DNA of 64,000 bases from Halomonas halocynthiae DSM 14573 (GCF_000425725.1 NZ_AUDZ01000013.1:248001-312000); one strand, 5' to 3'. Positions 37,823 to 46,481 are shown, counted from the stretch's first letter. The notes: generated by a model not told the origin, from the letters alone. Translations and numbers: made by a program.

Positions 37823-38583
37823 GAGGGTTGCTGGAGAACTACTCATCGTTACTGAAGGCGGTTCTTTTCGTTCTATTTGGCGTGGTCGCCGTTTTTATAG
37901 ACGTTGACCAGTCTCCAACGCATTGGACTTGGCCTGTCTTTGTTTTTTTTGCTAGCGGCTTGGTAGGCCTGGAAATCTATCATCATCGTCAAGATAAGGA
38001 ATCGCCACTCTCGAAGATAAGAAAAAACCTTCTCGACGTTATGGGGTGGGAAAAGTCGGGGTCGAGTGATTACTACGTTGCTAACCCAGAATTCACGCTC
38101 TCACCTGTTGATGAGGACATGCCACACCTTGACTATCGGCAGGAGTGGACACGCGGAGAGATTGGTTACCATAGTGAAATAGGGAACGGCGCCTACTATG
38201 TGGGTGCTTTCAAAAGTGAGTTATTGCTGAAAAAAATACACATTGTGATTTTTGATGGCGGCAAAAAAATCGCAGTTGCACCTGATTGGGTCGCGATTGG
38301 TGAAGGGCGTTTTTATTTCTATCTGAAAGACAGCGTTGAGTATGCGTATCAGAAATACCTCACACACGAACGCGGAAAAGATCACTCCTGTGGCCTTAGG
38401 CGTATCGATACCAGGGGCGCTTTCGATATTCCTGTGCTCAAGAACTTGGATGAGTTAAAGAAATTTACCGACTACTGCGATAAGCCAGCAATTAGCCCTA
38501 CAACGCAAGAGGGCGAGCAGGCTGAGATTTTTTATTGCTTGCTGGATAAGTTCCATACCTTTAAGCAGCAGGGGCAGCCATGA
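37819..38583 (+). CDS. Unknown protein with two N-terminal membrane segments, second gene of the operon
   Basis: A 254-residue protein. Two hydrophobic helices (about residues 11-29 and 36-54) anchor it in the membrane; the rest (from about 62) is soluble, acidic and aromatic-rich (DLLDVMGW-type start, then EWTRGEIGYHSEIGNGAYYVGAFKSE and later KKIAVAPDWVAIGEGRFYFYLKD). I recognise no family. It starts inside the methyltransferase stop codon and its own stop overlaps the next start (ATGA), so it is co-translated with both. A membrane component in a restriction-like cassette suggests a sensor, anchor or effector role, but this is speculation. Confidence 0.65.
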   Translation: MRGLLENYSSLLKAVLFVLFGVVAVFIDVDQSPTHWTWPVFVFFASGLVGLEIYHHRQDKESPLSKIRKNLLDVMGWEKSGSSDYYVANPEFTLSPVDEDMPHLDYRQEWTRGEIGYHSEIGNGAYYVGAFKSELLLKKIHIVIFDGGKKIAVAPDWVAIGEGRFYFYLKDSVEYAYQKYLTHERGKDHSCGLRRIDTRGAFDIPVLKNLDELKKFTDYCDKPAISPTTQEGEQAEIFYCLLDKFHTFKQQGQP

Positions 38584-39590
38584 GCGAATTGATTCTCTAC
38601 ACCACGGACGATGGCCGAACCCAATTGCACCTGCGTGTAGAAGGCGGCAGTATCTGGCTAAGCCAGCTGGAAATTGCTGAGCTGTTTCAAACCACCAAGC
38701 AGAACGTCTCTCTGCACGCCAAAAATATATTTGAAGACAATGAGTTAGACCCTTTGGCAACCGTCAAGGATTCCTTGACAGTTCAATCCGAGGGTAAGCG
38801 TCAGGTCAAGCGGAAGATCAGTTACTACAACCTCGATTTGATCCTGGCCATTGGCTATCGCGTCCGCTCGTCTCGCGGCGTGCAGTTTCGCCAGTGGGCC
38901 AGCACTCACCTGAAGGAGTTTCTGATTAAGGGCTTCGTGATGGACGACGAGCGCCTTAAAAACCCAGGTGGATGGGATTTCTTCGATGAGCTCTTGGAGC
39001 GCATCCGTGACATACGTGCCTCGGAAAAGCGCTTCTACCAGAAAGTTCGCGATCTCTTTGCGCTTAGCTCTGACTACCAGGCTCGCGAACGCGAGACGGC
39101 ACAGTTTTTTGCCGAAGTGCAAAACAAGCTGCTGTATGCGGCCACAAGCCACACCGCTGCTGAGCTGATCTTAAAACGCTCAGACCCGACTATGCCCAAT
39201 ATGGCGTTGACTAACTGGAGTGGCTCACGGGTTCGCAAGCAAGATGTCATCGTGGCCAAAAACTACCTAACGGCTGACGAGATCGACACGCTAAACCGTT
39301 TGGTGGTGATCTTCCTCGAACAGGCAGAGCTCAGGGTCAAGAACCAGAAAGAACTTACTCTGGATTTCTGGCGTAACAACGTCGATAAGATGCTGGCGTT
39401 TAATGACCAGCCCATCCTCGAAGGCGCAGGCTCGGTTAGCCGTGAAAACATGGAAAAGATTGCCCGTGAGCGTTATGAGGTGTTCGACCAGCAACGGCGC
39501 ACGGCGGAAGCAAAAGCAGCCGATGCCGCTGACCTAAAAGAAATCGAACAGCTGGAACAAGACCTCAAATACAAGGGCAAGAAGCTCTGA
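38580..39590 (+). CDS. RhuM-family protein, third gene of the operon
   Basis: A 336-residue protein of the RhuM family, named after a Salmonella pathogenicity-island gene and commonly found in mobile and defence contexts. The N-terminal domain resembles phage Bro-N/KilA-like DNA-binding modules: EGGSIWLSQLEIAELFQTTKQNVSLHAKNI looks like a helix-turn-helix, followed by RKISYYNLDLILAIGYRVRSSRGVQFRQWA. The C-terminal half is helical and ends in a coiled, Lys-rich tail (AEAKAADAADLKEIEQLEQD). Biochemical function is unknown; a regulatory or DNA-binding role is plausible. ATGA overlap with the gene before; 13-base gap to the helicase gene. Confidence 0.82.
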   Translation: MSELILYTTDDGRTQLHLRVEGGSIWLSQLEIAELFQTTKQNVSLHAKNIFEDNELDPLATVKDSLTVQSEGKRQVKRKISYYNLDLILAIGYRVRSSRGVQFRQWASTHLKEFLIKGFVMDDERLKNPGGWDFFDELLERIRDIRASEKRFYQKVRDLFALSSDYQARERETAQFFAEVQNKLLYAATSHTAAELILKRSDPTMPNMALTNWSGSRVRKQDVIVAKNYLTADEIDTLNRLVVIFLEQAELRVKNQKELTLDFWRNNVDKMLAFNDQPILEGAGSVSRENMEKIARERYEVFDQQRRTAEAKAADAADLKEIEQLEQDLKYKGKKL

Positions 39591-39603
39591 CAGGGATTGC
39601 ATT

Positions 39604-41667
39604 ATGACGAAAAGAGTACCTTCAGTTTCCGTCTCGTACGCCAGCAATGGCAGTTCTACCACGTCCAATGAACTGGGCATGCGGCCCATGCAAGAGCGTG
39701 CCTACGAGCGGCGAGGCGAGCAGTATCTGCTGATTAAGTCACCACCCGCATCCGGCAAAAGTCGTGCCTTAATGTTTATTGCGCTGGATAAGCTGCACAA
39801 CCAGGGGCTGAAACAGGCGATTATCGTGGTGCCGGAAAAGTCTATCGGCTCCAGCTTTAATGACGAGCCGCTGAGTGACTATGGTTTCTGGGCTGATTGG
39901 CATGTAGAACCTAAATGGAACCTGTGCAACGCACCAGGCACGGACAATGGCGGCAAGGTCAAATCGTTAGGCGCTTTCCTCGAAAGTAGCGACAAGGTGT
40001 TGGTGTGTACCCATGCCACGTTCCGCTTTGCGATTGATCAGTTTGGGTTAGCAGCCTTTGATGACCGCTTAATCGCTGTAGATGAGTTCCATCACGTTTC
40101 GGCCAACCCCGACAATAAGTTAGGTGCTCACTTGGGCGGCTTTATCCACCGCGATAAGGTCCACATCGTCGCGATGACCGGCTCCTACTTCCGAGGCGAC
40201 ACCGAGGCGGTGTTGGCCCCGCAGGATGAGTCGCGCTTTGATACGGTGACCTACACCTATTACGAGCAGCTTAACGGGTACGAGTACCTCAAGCAGCTGG
40301 ATATCGGCTACTACTTTTATTCTGGCTCGTACGCTGATGACATCCTCAAAGTGCTTGATCCTGCTGAGAAGACCATTCTTCATATTCCCAACGTCAACTC
40401 TCGCGAGAGCTCTAAGGATAAGGTACGTGAGGTTGAACACATCATCGAAGCGTTGGGGGAGTGGCAGGGGGCTGATCCGGCCACTGGTTTTCAACTGGTG
40501 AAAACGCCAGAAGGGCGGCTGCTTAAAATTGCTGATTTGGTAGATGATGATTCAACCAAACGTGAGCGTGTATCGAGCGCATTGAAAGACCCTGCGCAGA
40601 AAAATAACCGTGACCATGTAGATATCATCATTGCCCTGGGCATGGCGAAAGAGGGCTTTGATTGGATTTGGTGTGAGCATGCGTTGACGGTGGGCTACCG
40701 CTCCAGCCTAACGGAGATTGTGCAGATCATTGGTCGCGCCACGCGGGATGCGCCGGGCAAGACACGGGCACGCTTTACGAATTTGATCGCTGAGCCGGAT
40801 GCGGCTGAACAGGCCGTCACCGAAGCCATTAACGATACTCTAAAAGCCATCGCTGCCAGCTTATTGATGGAGCAAGTGCTAGCACCGCGCTTTGAGTTCA
40901 AGCCAAAGCACCCCACCAGCGGCCCGCAAGCAGGGTTTGACTACGGTGATGAAGGCTACAACCCCAGCAAATGCAACGTAGGCGTTAACGAAGAAGCCGG
41001 TAAATATCACATCGAAATCAAGGGGTTGGCAGAACTCAAAAGCGAAGAAGCGACCCGGATTTGCCAAGAAGACCTGAATGAGGTGATTACAGGCTTCGTG
41101 CAGGACAAGACCACCATTGAGCGCGGTTTGTTTGATGAAGAACTGGTGCCTGAAGAGCTCACTCAGGTACGCATGGGCAAGATCATCAAAGAGCGCTATC
41201 CCAATCTGGACGAGCAAGACCAAGAAGCCGTTCGCCAGCATGCCATCGCTGCGCTCAACCTCACCCAGCAGGCCAAGCAGCTGCTAGCGGGTAGTGAGGC
41301 TGTCGATATTGGTAGCAATGAGCCAAAGCCTAACACCGCATTAATAGCAGGGGTCCGCAAGTTCGCCATGGACGTGCGGGAGCTCGATATTGATTTAATT
41401 GATCGCATCAACCCTTTCAGTGAGGCCTACGCGATTCTGGCCAAGAGCATGAGCGAAGACAGCTTGAAGCAAGTGGCTGCTGTCATCTCTGGCAAACGTA
41501 CCAATCTGACGCCTGATGAAGCCAAAGAGCTGGCGATGAGAGCGGTCAAATTTAAAAAAGAGCGAGGGCGCTTGCCTTCTATCAGTTCCCAAGATGCCTG
41601 GGAAAAGCGCATGGCCGAAGGTGCTTCTGCATTCGTACGCTTTAAAGACGAGGGGCGTTATGACTGA
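39604..41667 (+). CDS. Superfamily 2 DNA helicase/translocase, fourth gene of the operon
   Basis: A 687-residue DEAD/DEAH-type ATPase. Walker A (SPPASGKS) is at residues 46-53, motif II (VDEFHH) near 159-164, motif III (MTGSY) near 190, and motif VI (QIIGRATRD) near 374. An intermediate segment ALGMAKEGFDWIWCEHALTVGYR fits motifs IV-V. The C-terminal ~280 residues are not recognisable and are likely helical. It resembles the motor subunits of restriction systems. Its TGA stop overlaps the next gene by 8 bases (ATGACTGA). Role in the operon: probably moves along DNA between recognition and cleavage (inference). Confidence 0.87.
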   Translation: MTKRVPSVSVSYASNGSSTTSNELGMRPMQERAYERRGEQYLLIKSPPASGKSRALMFIALDKLHNQGLKQAIIVVPEKSIGSSFNDEPLSDYGFWADWHVEPKWNLCNAPGTDNGGKVKSLGAFLESSDKVLVCTHATFRFAIDQFGLAAFDDRLIAVDEFHHVSANPDNKLGAHLGGFIHRDKVHIVAMTGSYFRGDTEAVLAPQDESRFDTVTYTYYEQLNGYEYLKQLDIGYYFYSGSYADDILKVLDPAEKTILHIPNVNSRESSKDKVREVEHIIEALGEWQGADPATGFQLVKTPEGRLLKIADLVDDDSTKRERVSSALKDPAQKNNRDHVDIIIALGMAKEGFDWIWCEHALTVGYRSSLTEIVQIIGRATRDAPGKTRARFTNLIAEPDAAEQAVTEAINDTLKAIAASLLMEQVLAPRFEFKPKHPTSGPQAGFDYGDEGYNPSKCNVGVNEEAGKYHIEIKGLAELKSEEATRICQEDLNEVITGFVQDKTTIERGLFDEELVPEELTQVRMGKIIKERYPNLDEQDQEAVRQHAIAALNLTQQAKQLLAGSEAVDIGSNEPKPNTALIAGVRKFAMDVRELDIDLIDRINPFSEAYAILAKSMSEDSLKQVAAVISGKRTNLTPDEAKELAMRAVKFKKERGRLPSISSQDAWEKRMAEGASAFVRFKDEGRYD

Positions 41668-42862
41668 TCTGGACGACTTGCGCGCCGAGCTTGATGAGTT
41701 AGCTCAACCTGAGAAGAAGAAAGGCCTTTCGGCACGTGAAGAGCGCATCATTGCTGGTTTTGAAGAGATTCAGCGCTTTGTTGAGCAGCATGGCCGTGCA
41801 CCCCAGCACGGTGAAGGCAACGATATTTTTGAACGGCTCTATGCCGTACGTCTTGATCGCATCCGTTCGCTTGATGAGTGCCGAACCCTAGTGGAACTCC
41901 TTGATCACCAAGGCTTGTTAGATGGCAACAGTACCAGCGACGTGAACGCAACAGGTACGCTGGACGATGACGCCTTGCTGATTGAGCTTTCAGGGATTTC
42001 TGGGGCGTCTGAGCTGACTGAGCTAAAGCATGTGCGTTCAAGCGCCGAGAAACGTGCCGCTGAAGAGGTAGCCAACAGAGAGAAGTGCGACGATTTTACG
42101 ACCTACCAGCCGCTGTTTGAGCAAATAGAAAGCGAGCTGAAAAGTGGGCTAAGAACCACGCGTCGTTTTGGCAAGAACGCTACTATCGAGGTCGGGCAGT
42201 GGTTCATCGTGGATGGGCAAGCGGCTTATGTGGCCGAGGAGGGTGAGGAATTTGATTCACCCCAAGGCAAGAAAGATGCCCGTCTGCGAGTGATTTTCTC
42301 CAACGGCACAGAAAGCAATCTGCTACGCCTGTCGCTGGTTAGAGCGCTCTACAAAGATGAGGCCAGCCGCCGTATTACCGAACCCGATGCCGGACCTCTG
42401 TTTGCTGAACAACAGCCCACTGAAAACAGCTTCAGCGAGACCTGGGAAGAAAACGATATAGAAAGCGGCACCATCTACGTGCTGCGCAGCCTATCTGAGC
42501 ATTCGTTTGTGGCGGAACATCGCGAGCTGATCCACAAAATCGGCGTGACAGGTGGCAAGGTCGAAGCTCGCATCGCAAACGCCGCCCATGATGCTACCTA
42601 CCTGCTGGCGGATGTGGAGGTAGTCGCCACCTACAAGCTGGCCGGTATTAACCGCCGCAAACTGGAAGCGCTTTTTCATCGAATATTCGCCCCCGCACAG
42701 CTTGAGCTGACGATTCAAGACCGCTTTGGCCACCCGGTTAAGCCACGCGAGTGGTTTCTGGTGCCCTTACACGTGATCGACGAGGCGGTAGCGCGGATGC
42801 GCGACGGGTCGATTACGGGAGTTGTGTATGATCCGCAAACGGCGGGTCTAACGTCGGTATAA
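41660..42862 (+). CDS. T5orf172-type GIY-YIG nuclease-domain protein, fifth gene of the operon
   Basis: A 400-residue protein. The C-terminal region (about residues 270-360) is a GIY-YIG fold of the T5orf172/MUG113 type: GTIYVLRSLS, then HKIGVTGGKVEARIANA with the conserved Arg-containing segment, and NRRKLEALFHRIFAPAQLEL with the Glu/His helix. The N-terminal 250 residues are acidic and partly helical with no known domain. The ATG at 41660 has GAGGGG just upstream and lies inside the helicase 3' end; a 22-codon longer frame is less likely. It is the best candidate for the DNA-cleaving component of the system, followed by a strong terminator. Confidence 0.8.
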   Translation: MTDLDDLRAELDELAQPEKKKGLSAREERIIAGFEEIQRFVEQHGRAPQHGEGNDIFERLYAVRLDRIRSLDECRTLVELLDHQGLLDGNSTSDVNATGTLDDDALLIELSGISGASELTELKHVRSSAEKRAAEEVANREKCDDFTTYQPLFEQIESELKSGLRTTRRFGKNATIEVGQWFIVDGQAAYVAEEGEEFDSPQGKKDARLRVIFSNGTESNLLRLSLVRALYKDEASRRITEPDAGPLFAEQQPTENSFSETWEENDIESGTIYVLRSLSEHSFVAEHRELIHKIGVTGGKVEARIANAAHDATYLLADVEVVATYKLAGINRRKLEALFHRIFAPAQLELTIQDRFGHPVKPREWFLVPLHVIDEAVARMRDGSITGVVYDPQTAGLTSV

Positions 42863-42892
42863 GACATGCTATTGCCTATGCAATGACATATA

Positions 42893-42930
42893 CAAAAGGG
42901 CCTGCGCCGTGGCGCAGGCCCTTGTTTGTT
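42893..42930. terminator. Rho-independent terminator at the end of the five-gene operon
   Basis: AAGGGCCTGCGCC (42896-42908) pairs perfectly with GGCGCAGGCCCTT (42911-42923) around a tight loop, and is followed by GTTTGTT. It separates the operon from convergent dps. Confidence 0.9.
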
Positions 42931-42976
42931 AGCTCCGTGAACTTAAAATTCAGTTCGCTACTTTCTTCGCTCAAAT

Positions 42977-43450
42977 TCAGCCTAGGTAGGCGTTGAGCAT
43001 CCAGATCGTCTTTTCCTGCTCGCGAATATAGTCGCTCATTTGAGCAGCGGTGCCTTCATCATCGGCATCAGAAGCCACTGAGAGCAGTTCGCGCTGTAAC
43101 TCAATCAGCGTTTGAAAGCCTTTCAATACACCGCGTACACACGTTTCGCCGTCGGTGACGTTCTTGTCTTCTTCGATGCTGGAAAGGCGGAAGTAATCGC
43201 TGTAAGCGTGTACTGGCTGGTGGCCTAGGGTCAGAATACGCTCGGCAACTTCATCAACCTTGGTCAGTAAGTCGGTGTAGAACTCCTCAAACTTGACATG
43301 CAGTTCGAAGAAGTCAGAACCTTTGATGTTCCAGTGGTAGCCGCGCACGTTCATGTAGAACAGCTGGTAGTTCGACAGGAGTGAATTAAGTTGTTCAGCC
43401 AGCTGGCTGGCGCTAGCTTCGTGCAGACCAATGCTATTGGTATCAGACAT
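42977..43450 (-). CDS. dps: Dps-family DNA-binding ferritin-like protein
   Basis: A 157-residue Dps miniferritin, which oxidises and stores iron with peroxide and protects DNA in stress. Ferroxidase-site residues are in NVRGYHWNIKGSDFFELHVKFEEFYTDLLTKVDEVAERI (His, Asp, Glu). The length and terminal helices (EQEKTIWMLNAYLG) are typical. AGGAG precedes the ATG. The 200 bases upstream (to 43652) hold its promoter; I see no clear OxyR or Fur operator there. Confidence 0.95.
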   Translation of the reverse strand: MSDTNSIGLHEASASQLAEQLNSLLSNYQLFYMNVRGYHWNIKGSDFFELHVKFEEFYTDLLTKVDEVAERILTLGHQPVHAYSDYFRLSSIEEDKNVTDGETCVRGVLKGFQTLIELQRELLSVASDADDEGTAAQMSDYIREQEKTIWMLNAYLG

Positions 43451-43652
43451 GCTTACTTCTCCTTAGTCGTTGCTTCATCATCCTTAGTAACGTGCTGGAT
43501 GAAAGGGTACGAACAAAATGATACCGAAGAGACGGAAACTATCGTTAGCTCATTCTATGTATCAGCACCATAGTCTTACTATATGACATGAGGATGGACC
43601 TTAGGCTCTTCAAGGGCGATGATTTGTTGTCTACAGCAACAGGGAGTGCGCG

Positions 43653-44270
43653 ATGTTTCAATACAGGAAGTTCACTATGTTCTTGGCTAGGCACATGTCG
43701 CTGCTGGTAATGCTTGTGCTGGCTATCATGTTGGCGGGTTGTCAGACAAACGCCTCGCCGCCACTTGCTGCACAGAGTGCGCCTCATGCCAGTTGTGACT
43801 GGGCCTTGCCAGACAGCTTTTCGCCGATGACCGTCGCCCAGGTAGCCGCAGCACTGGAAAGCGAGGGCTTTGAGGTGCGAGCGGCAGAGTCGGGGATCGG
43901 ACTGGTCAGTGCTGAGCGCTCCAGCCCCACGGTTTACTATGACAGACACACGCCTCGGCCAAGTTTGGGCGGTTTTGTGTTGGGTGGAAGCGGTGGCGGT
44001 TTCAGCAGTGGTGTGGGTATCTCGGTTGGAATGGATGGCATGGGGCGCGGAGAGCGTGAAGATGCCACTTTGATTGAGCAGGTGTCAGTGCGCGTGAATG
44101 GCCGACAGGTGCAGGTCCGCCGAGATATGCGAACGTTTGGCTGGCGCGGGGAGCTAAAGGCCTCACGCGACGGTTCGGATGCTGTATTTTGTCAATCGCT
44201 ACGTAGCCTGCTAACAAAGCAGGCTGCCGCGGCACTGGTTGAGCAAGTGCCGGCGCTTCAGCGCCAGTGA
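43653..44270 (+). CDS. Lipoprotein of unknown function
   Basis: A 205-residue protein. A long N-terminal signal (residues 1-29) ends in the lipobox MLAGC, so it is probably lipidated. A stretch TVAQVAAALESEGFEVRAAESGIGLVSAERS looks like a compact alpha/beta domain; a glycine-rich loop follows (FVLGGSGGGFSSGVGISVGMDGMG). The last third resembles domains of lipoprotein family DUF-type unknowns. GGGAG sits six bases before the ATG at 43653. No recognised family. It stands alone between dps and the HIT gene. Confidence 0.65.
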   Translation: MFQYRKFTMFLARHMSLLVMLVLAIMLAGCQTNASPPLAAQSAPHASCDWALPDSFSPMTVAQVAAALESEGFEVRAAESGIGLVSAERSSPTVYYDRHTPRPSLGGFVLGGSGGGFSSGVGISVGMDGMGRGEREDATLIEQVSVRVNGRQVQVRRDMRTFGWRGELKASRDGSDAVFCQSLRSLLTKQAAAALVEQVPALQRQ

Positions 44271-44298
44271 ATCTGTTCTTCTGCTCGGTGAGGGTGGG

Positions 44299-44721
44299 CT
44301 ATTCCCAGCGGATGGTGTTAATCAGTGTGAGTAGCTGACGACGCATCTCACTCTGCCGAGTATTAGTGTAGGGTTCGGCTGGGCTGTGGCCCCAAACGGG
44401 CCCCGGCCAGGCGGGGTCACGCTGGTGACGCAGCACAACATGCAAATGTAACTGTGAAACCACATTGCCTAAGGTGGCGATATTGAGTTTATCGCCAGCA
44501 AAGTGCTGTTTAATTGCCTGACCGAGCAAGGTGCCTTCCTGCCATAACTGCCGCTGGTCGGCGGCAGAAAGCTCATAAACTTCGTGGATATCGGCGTAAC
44601 GCGGAATCAGGATCAACCAGACATAACGTTGGTCGTTCATCATGCGTAGTTGACACAGGGGGAGTTCGGCGACGAGATGGCTGTCGGCCACCAAGCGAGC
44701 ATCGGGCGTGAAGCTAGGCAT
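44299..44721 (-). CDS. HIT-family protein
   Basis: A 140-residue protein of the histidine triad superfamily. The triad is QLHLHVVLRHQRD near residue 97-108, preceded by LNIATLGNVVSQ. This class acts on nucleotide phosphoesters such as Ap4A or AMP-lysine conjugates. The final triad His is followed by Arg-His rather than the usual H-x-H-x-H-x-x order in Hint proteins, closer to the galactose-uridylyltransferase-like or bacterial HIT subgroup. The ATG at 44721 has AAGGA eight bases upstream; a 33-codon extension is rejected. Confidence 0.85.
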   Translation of the reverse strand: MPSFTPDARLVADSHLVAELPLCQLRMMNDQRYVWLILIPRYADIHEVYELSAADQRQLWQEGTLLGQAIKQHFAGDKLNIATLGNVVSQLHLHVVLRHQRDPAWPGPVWGHSPAEPYTNTRQSEMRRQLLTLINTIRWE

Positions 44722-44874
44722 GCGGTGATTCCTTATTGTGAGATATGAGCGCTGAATAGCAAGACAGATAGATGACGTTACTGGCCTGTATGATGACATA
44801 GGCGCGGCGCTATTCCTCATGTCACGGCAGGTCGTTAGGTTTGGGCACTGTAGTTAACTAATGGGGATAGTGTG

Positions 44875-45621
44875 ATGGCGTGGTTCGAGATAGTGGCTTT
44901 GCTGGGTATTGGCACGTTAGCTGGTTTTATTAATGTGTTGTCGGCAGGGGGCTCGATGCTGACGCTGCCGCTGTTGATGTTTTTAGGGTTGCCGCCACAG
45001 GCAGCGAACGGCACTAACCGTGTGTCAATCGTGTTGCAGAGTATCTCAGCGGTCAGCAATTTTCGGCGTGCCGGTGCCAGTCAGTTTGCACTTAGCCTAC
45101 GGTTGGCGGTGCCTGCTGTGGTGGGTTCGTTGTTGGGCGCTTGGTTGGCGTTACGGGTCAGCGATGCGCTGTTTGAAGCGATTCTGGTTGTTGTCATGCT
45201 GGGGGCTGCCGTGATGATGCTACTCCCTCAGAGAGCCGTTGATACCCAGCCACTGACTCCTGAGCGTCTGACGCCGATGGTGTACTTGGCGATGCTGTGC
45301 ATTGGTTTATATGGCGGCTTTATCCAAGTCGGTGTCGGGGTGCTGTTTATCGTCGTGTTGTATCGCATGCTGAAGATAGACTTGGCTCAGGTAAACGTTT
45401 TCAAGGTATTGATTGTGTTGCTGTACACCTTGCCTGCGCTGGCAATTTTCGTATTTAACGATCAAGTGCGCTGGAGTTATGGCCTGGTGTTGGCCGTCGG
45501 TAGCATGACCGGTGCCTGGCTTGCTGTGAAGGTGAATATGGGGCCACAAGGGGCGCTGTGGGTAAGGTGGCTGACTCTTGCGGCTATCGCAGCCATTATT
45601 GTGCGACTTTTACTGTACTGA
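44875..45621 (+). CDS. TSUP-family (TauE/SafE) membrane permease
   Basis: About 248 residues with seven or eight hydrophobic helices. The two-repeat TauE/SafE pattern is visible: LAGFINVLSAGGSMLTLPLLMFLGLPPQAANGTNRV in the first half and GLYGGFIQVGVGVLFIVVLYRMLKIDLAQVNVFKV in the second. TSUP proteins export sulfite, sulfonates or other anions; the substrate cannot be told from sequence. The ATG at 44875 is preferred over the preceding GTG codon. Confidence 0.85.
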   Translation: MAWFEIVALLGIGTLAGFINVLSAGGSMLTLPLLMFLGLPPQAANGTNRVSIVLQSISAVSNFRRAGASQFALSLRLAVPAVVGSLLGAWLALRVSDALFEAILVVVMLGAAVMMLLPQRAVDTQPLTPERLTPMVYLAMLCIGLYGGFIQVGVGVLFIVVLYRMLKIDLAQVNVFKVLIVLLYTLPALAIFVFNDQVRWSYGLVLAVGSMTGAWLAVKVNMGPQGALWVRWLTLAAIAAIIVRLLLY

Positions 45622-45711
45622 AGCGGTGTCGAATTTGCGTTATGCCACTTGATTGCGGCTAAATTGAAGGCGTTGTTGTTATTTCACAATCTCTGTTCCG
45701 AGGAAAGAGCG

Positions 45712-45843
45712 ATGAAACAAGGTTTACTATTCATGTTGGCTGGGCTGATGGCTCTGTCGCTGCTGGCAGGCTGTAACACTGTGCGCGGTGTGGGGCAGGA
45801 TATTGAGAAAGGCGGGGAAGCGATTCAGAAGTCGTCCAGCTGA
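45712..45843 (+). CDS. Entericidin-type small lipoprotein
   Basis: A 43-residue lipoprotein. The signal is followed by the lipobox LLAGC, then NTVRGVGQDIEKGGEAIQKSSS, the standard EcnA/EcnB mature sequence. In E. coli the entericidin locus has been described as a toxin-antidote pair; only one copy is seen here. The ATG at 45712 has GAGGAAAGAG upstream, so the longer frame from 45649 is not used. Confidence 0.88.
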   Translation: MKQGLLFMLAGLMALSLLAGCNTVRGVGQDIEKGGEAIQKSSS

Positions 45844-45870
45844 TCGCTAACGCTGAGTGTTTTGATACAG

Positions 45871-45904
45871 AACATGGGTGCCCAATGAGGCACCCATGTT
45901 GTTA
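45871..45904 (+). terminator. Terminator-like hairpin after the entericidin gene
   Basis: AACATGGGTGCC (45871-45882) pairs perfectly with GGCACCCATGTT (45889-45900) over a six-base loop. The T-tail is weak (GTTACT). Confidence 0.75.
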
Positions 45905-45956
45905 CTGCCCTGGCACCGTTGCATCAGGGGCTTGTGTGGCGTGTTACAGGGGGCGT

Positions 45957-46481
45957 CTATGCCGAGGTGTTCTGGCGTATCTTTTCTTCTAGTTCGCGGC
46001 TGACACGGCGCTCTTCACTCTCGGCTTGTTTGCGTAATTGCTTACGGCGAGCCGCTTTTTCAAAGCGCAGTTTCTGTATCGGTGTGTTGAGCTCTAACGG
46101 CTCCACCTTGACTGGTTGGCCATCGTCACTCATGGCCACCATCGTGAGATAACAGCTATTGGTATGACGAATCAACTTATTGCGGATATCTTCTGCAATC
46201 ACTTTGATGCCGATCTCCATGGAAGATTGCCCGACGTGATTGACGCTGGCCAAAAAAGTCACCAGTTCGCCAACATGGATCGGTTGTTTGAACAGCACTT
46301 GGTCAACCGATAGGGTGACGACATAGGTTCCCGAGTAGCGACTCCCGCAGGCATAGGCCACTTCATCAAGTTTTTTGAGAATGGCGCCACCGTGAACCTT
46401 GCCGCTGAAGTTGGCCATATCCGGGGTCATCAGTACCGTCATTGACAGTTCATGGGGGCCGGGCAGGTTGTGATAAGTCAT
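45957..46481 (-). CDS. Acyl-CoA thioesterase, YciA-like hotdog fold
   Basis: A 174-residue hotdog-fold protein. The active-site region NFSGKVHGGAILKKLDEVAYACGSRYSG (with the His-Gly-Gly and the Asp of the central helix) and the following VVTLSVDQVLFKQPIHVGELVTFLA are characteristic of YciA/Acot7-type acyl-CoA thioesterases. The C-terminal 40 residues are basic and charged (KAARRKQLRKQAESEERR). The ATG at 46481 has AAGGA upstream; a TTG two codons earlier is the alternative. Confidence 0.88.
   Translation of the reverse strand: MTYHNLPGPHELSMTVLMTPDMANFSGKVHGGAILKKLDEVAYACGSRYSGTYVVTLSVDQVLFKQPIHVGELVTFLASVNHVGQSSMEIGIKVIAEDIRNKLIRHTNSCYLTMVAMSDDGQPVKVEPLELNTPIQKLRFEKAARRKQLRKQAESEERRVSRELEEKIRQNTSA

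Noticed and set aside
34967-42930. Direct repeats or tRNA attachment site flanking the five-gene operon
   Set aside because: I looked at both borders and saw no repeated sequence, tRNA gene or integrase.
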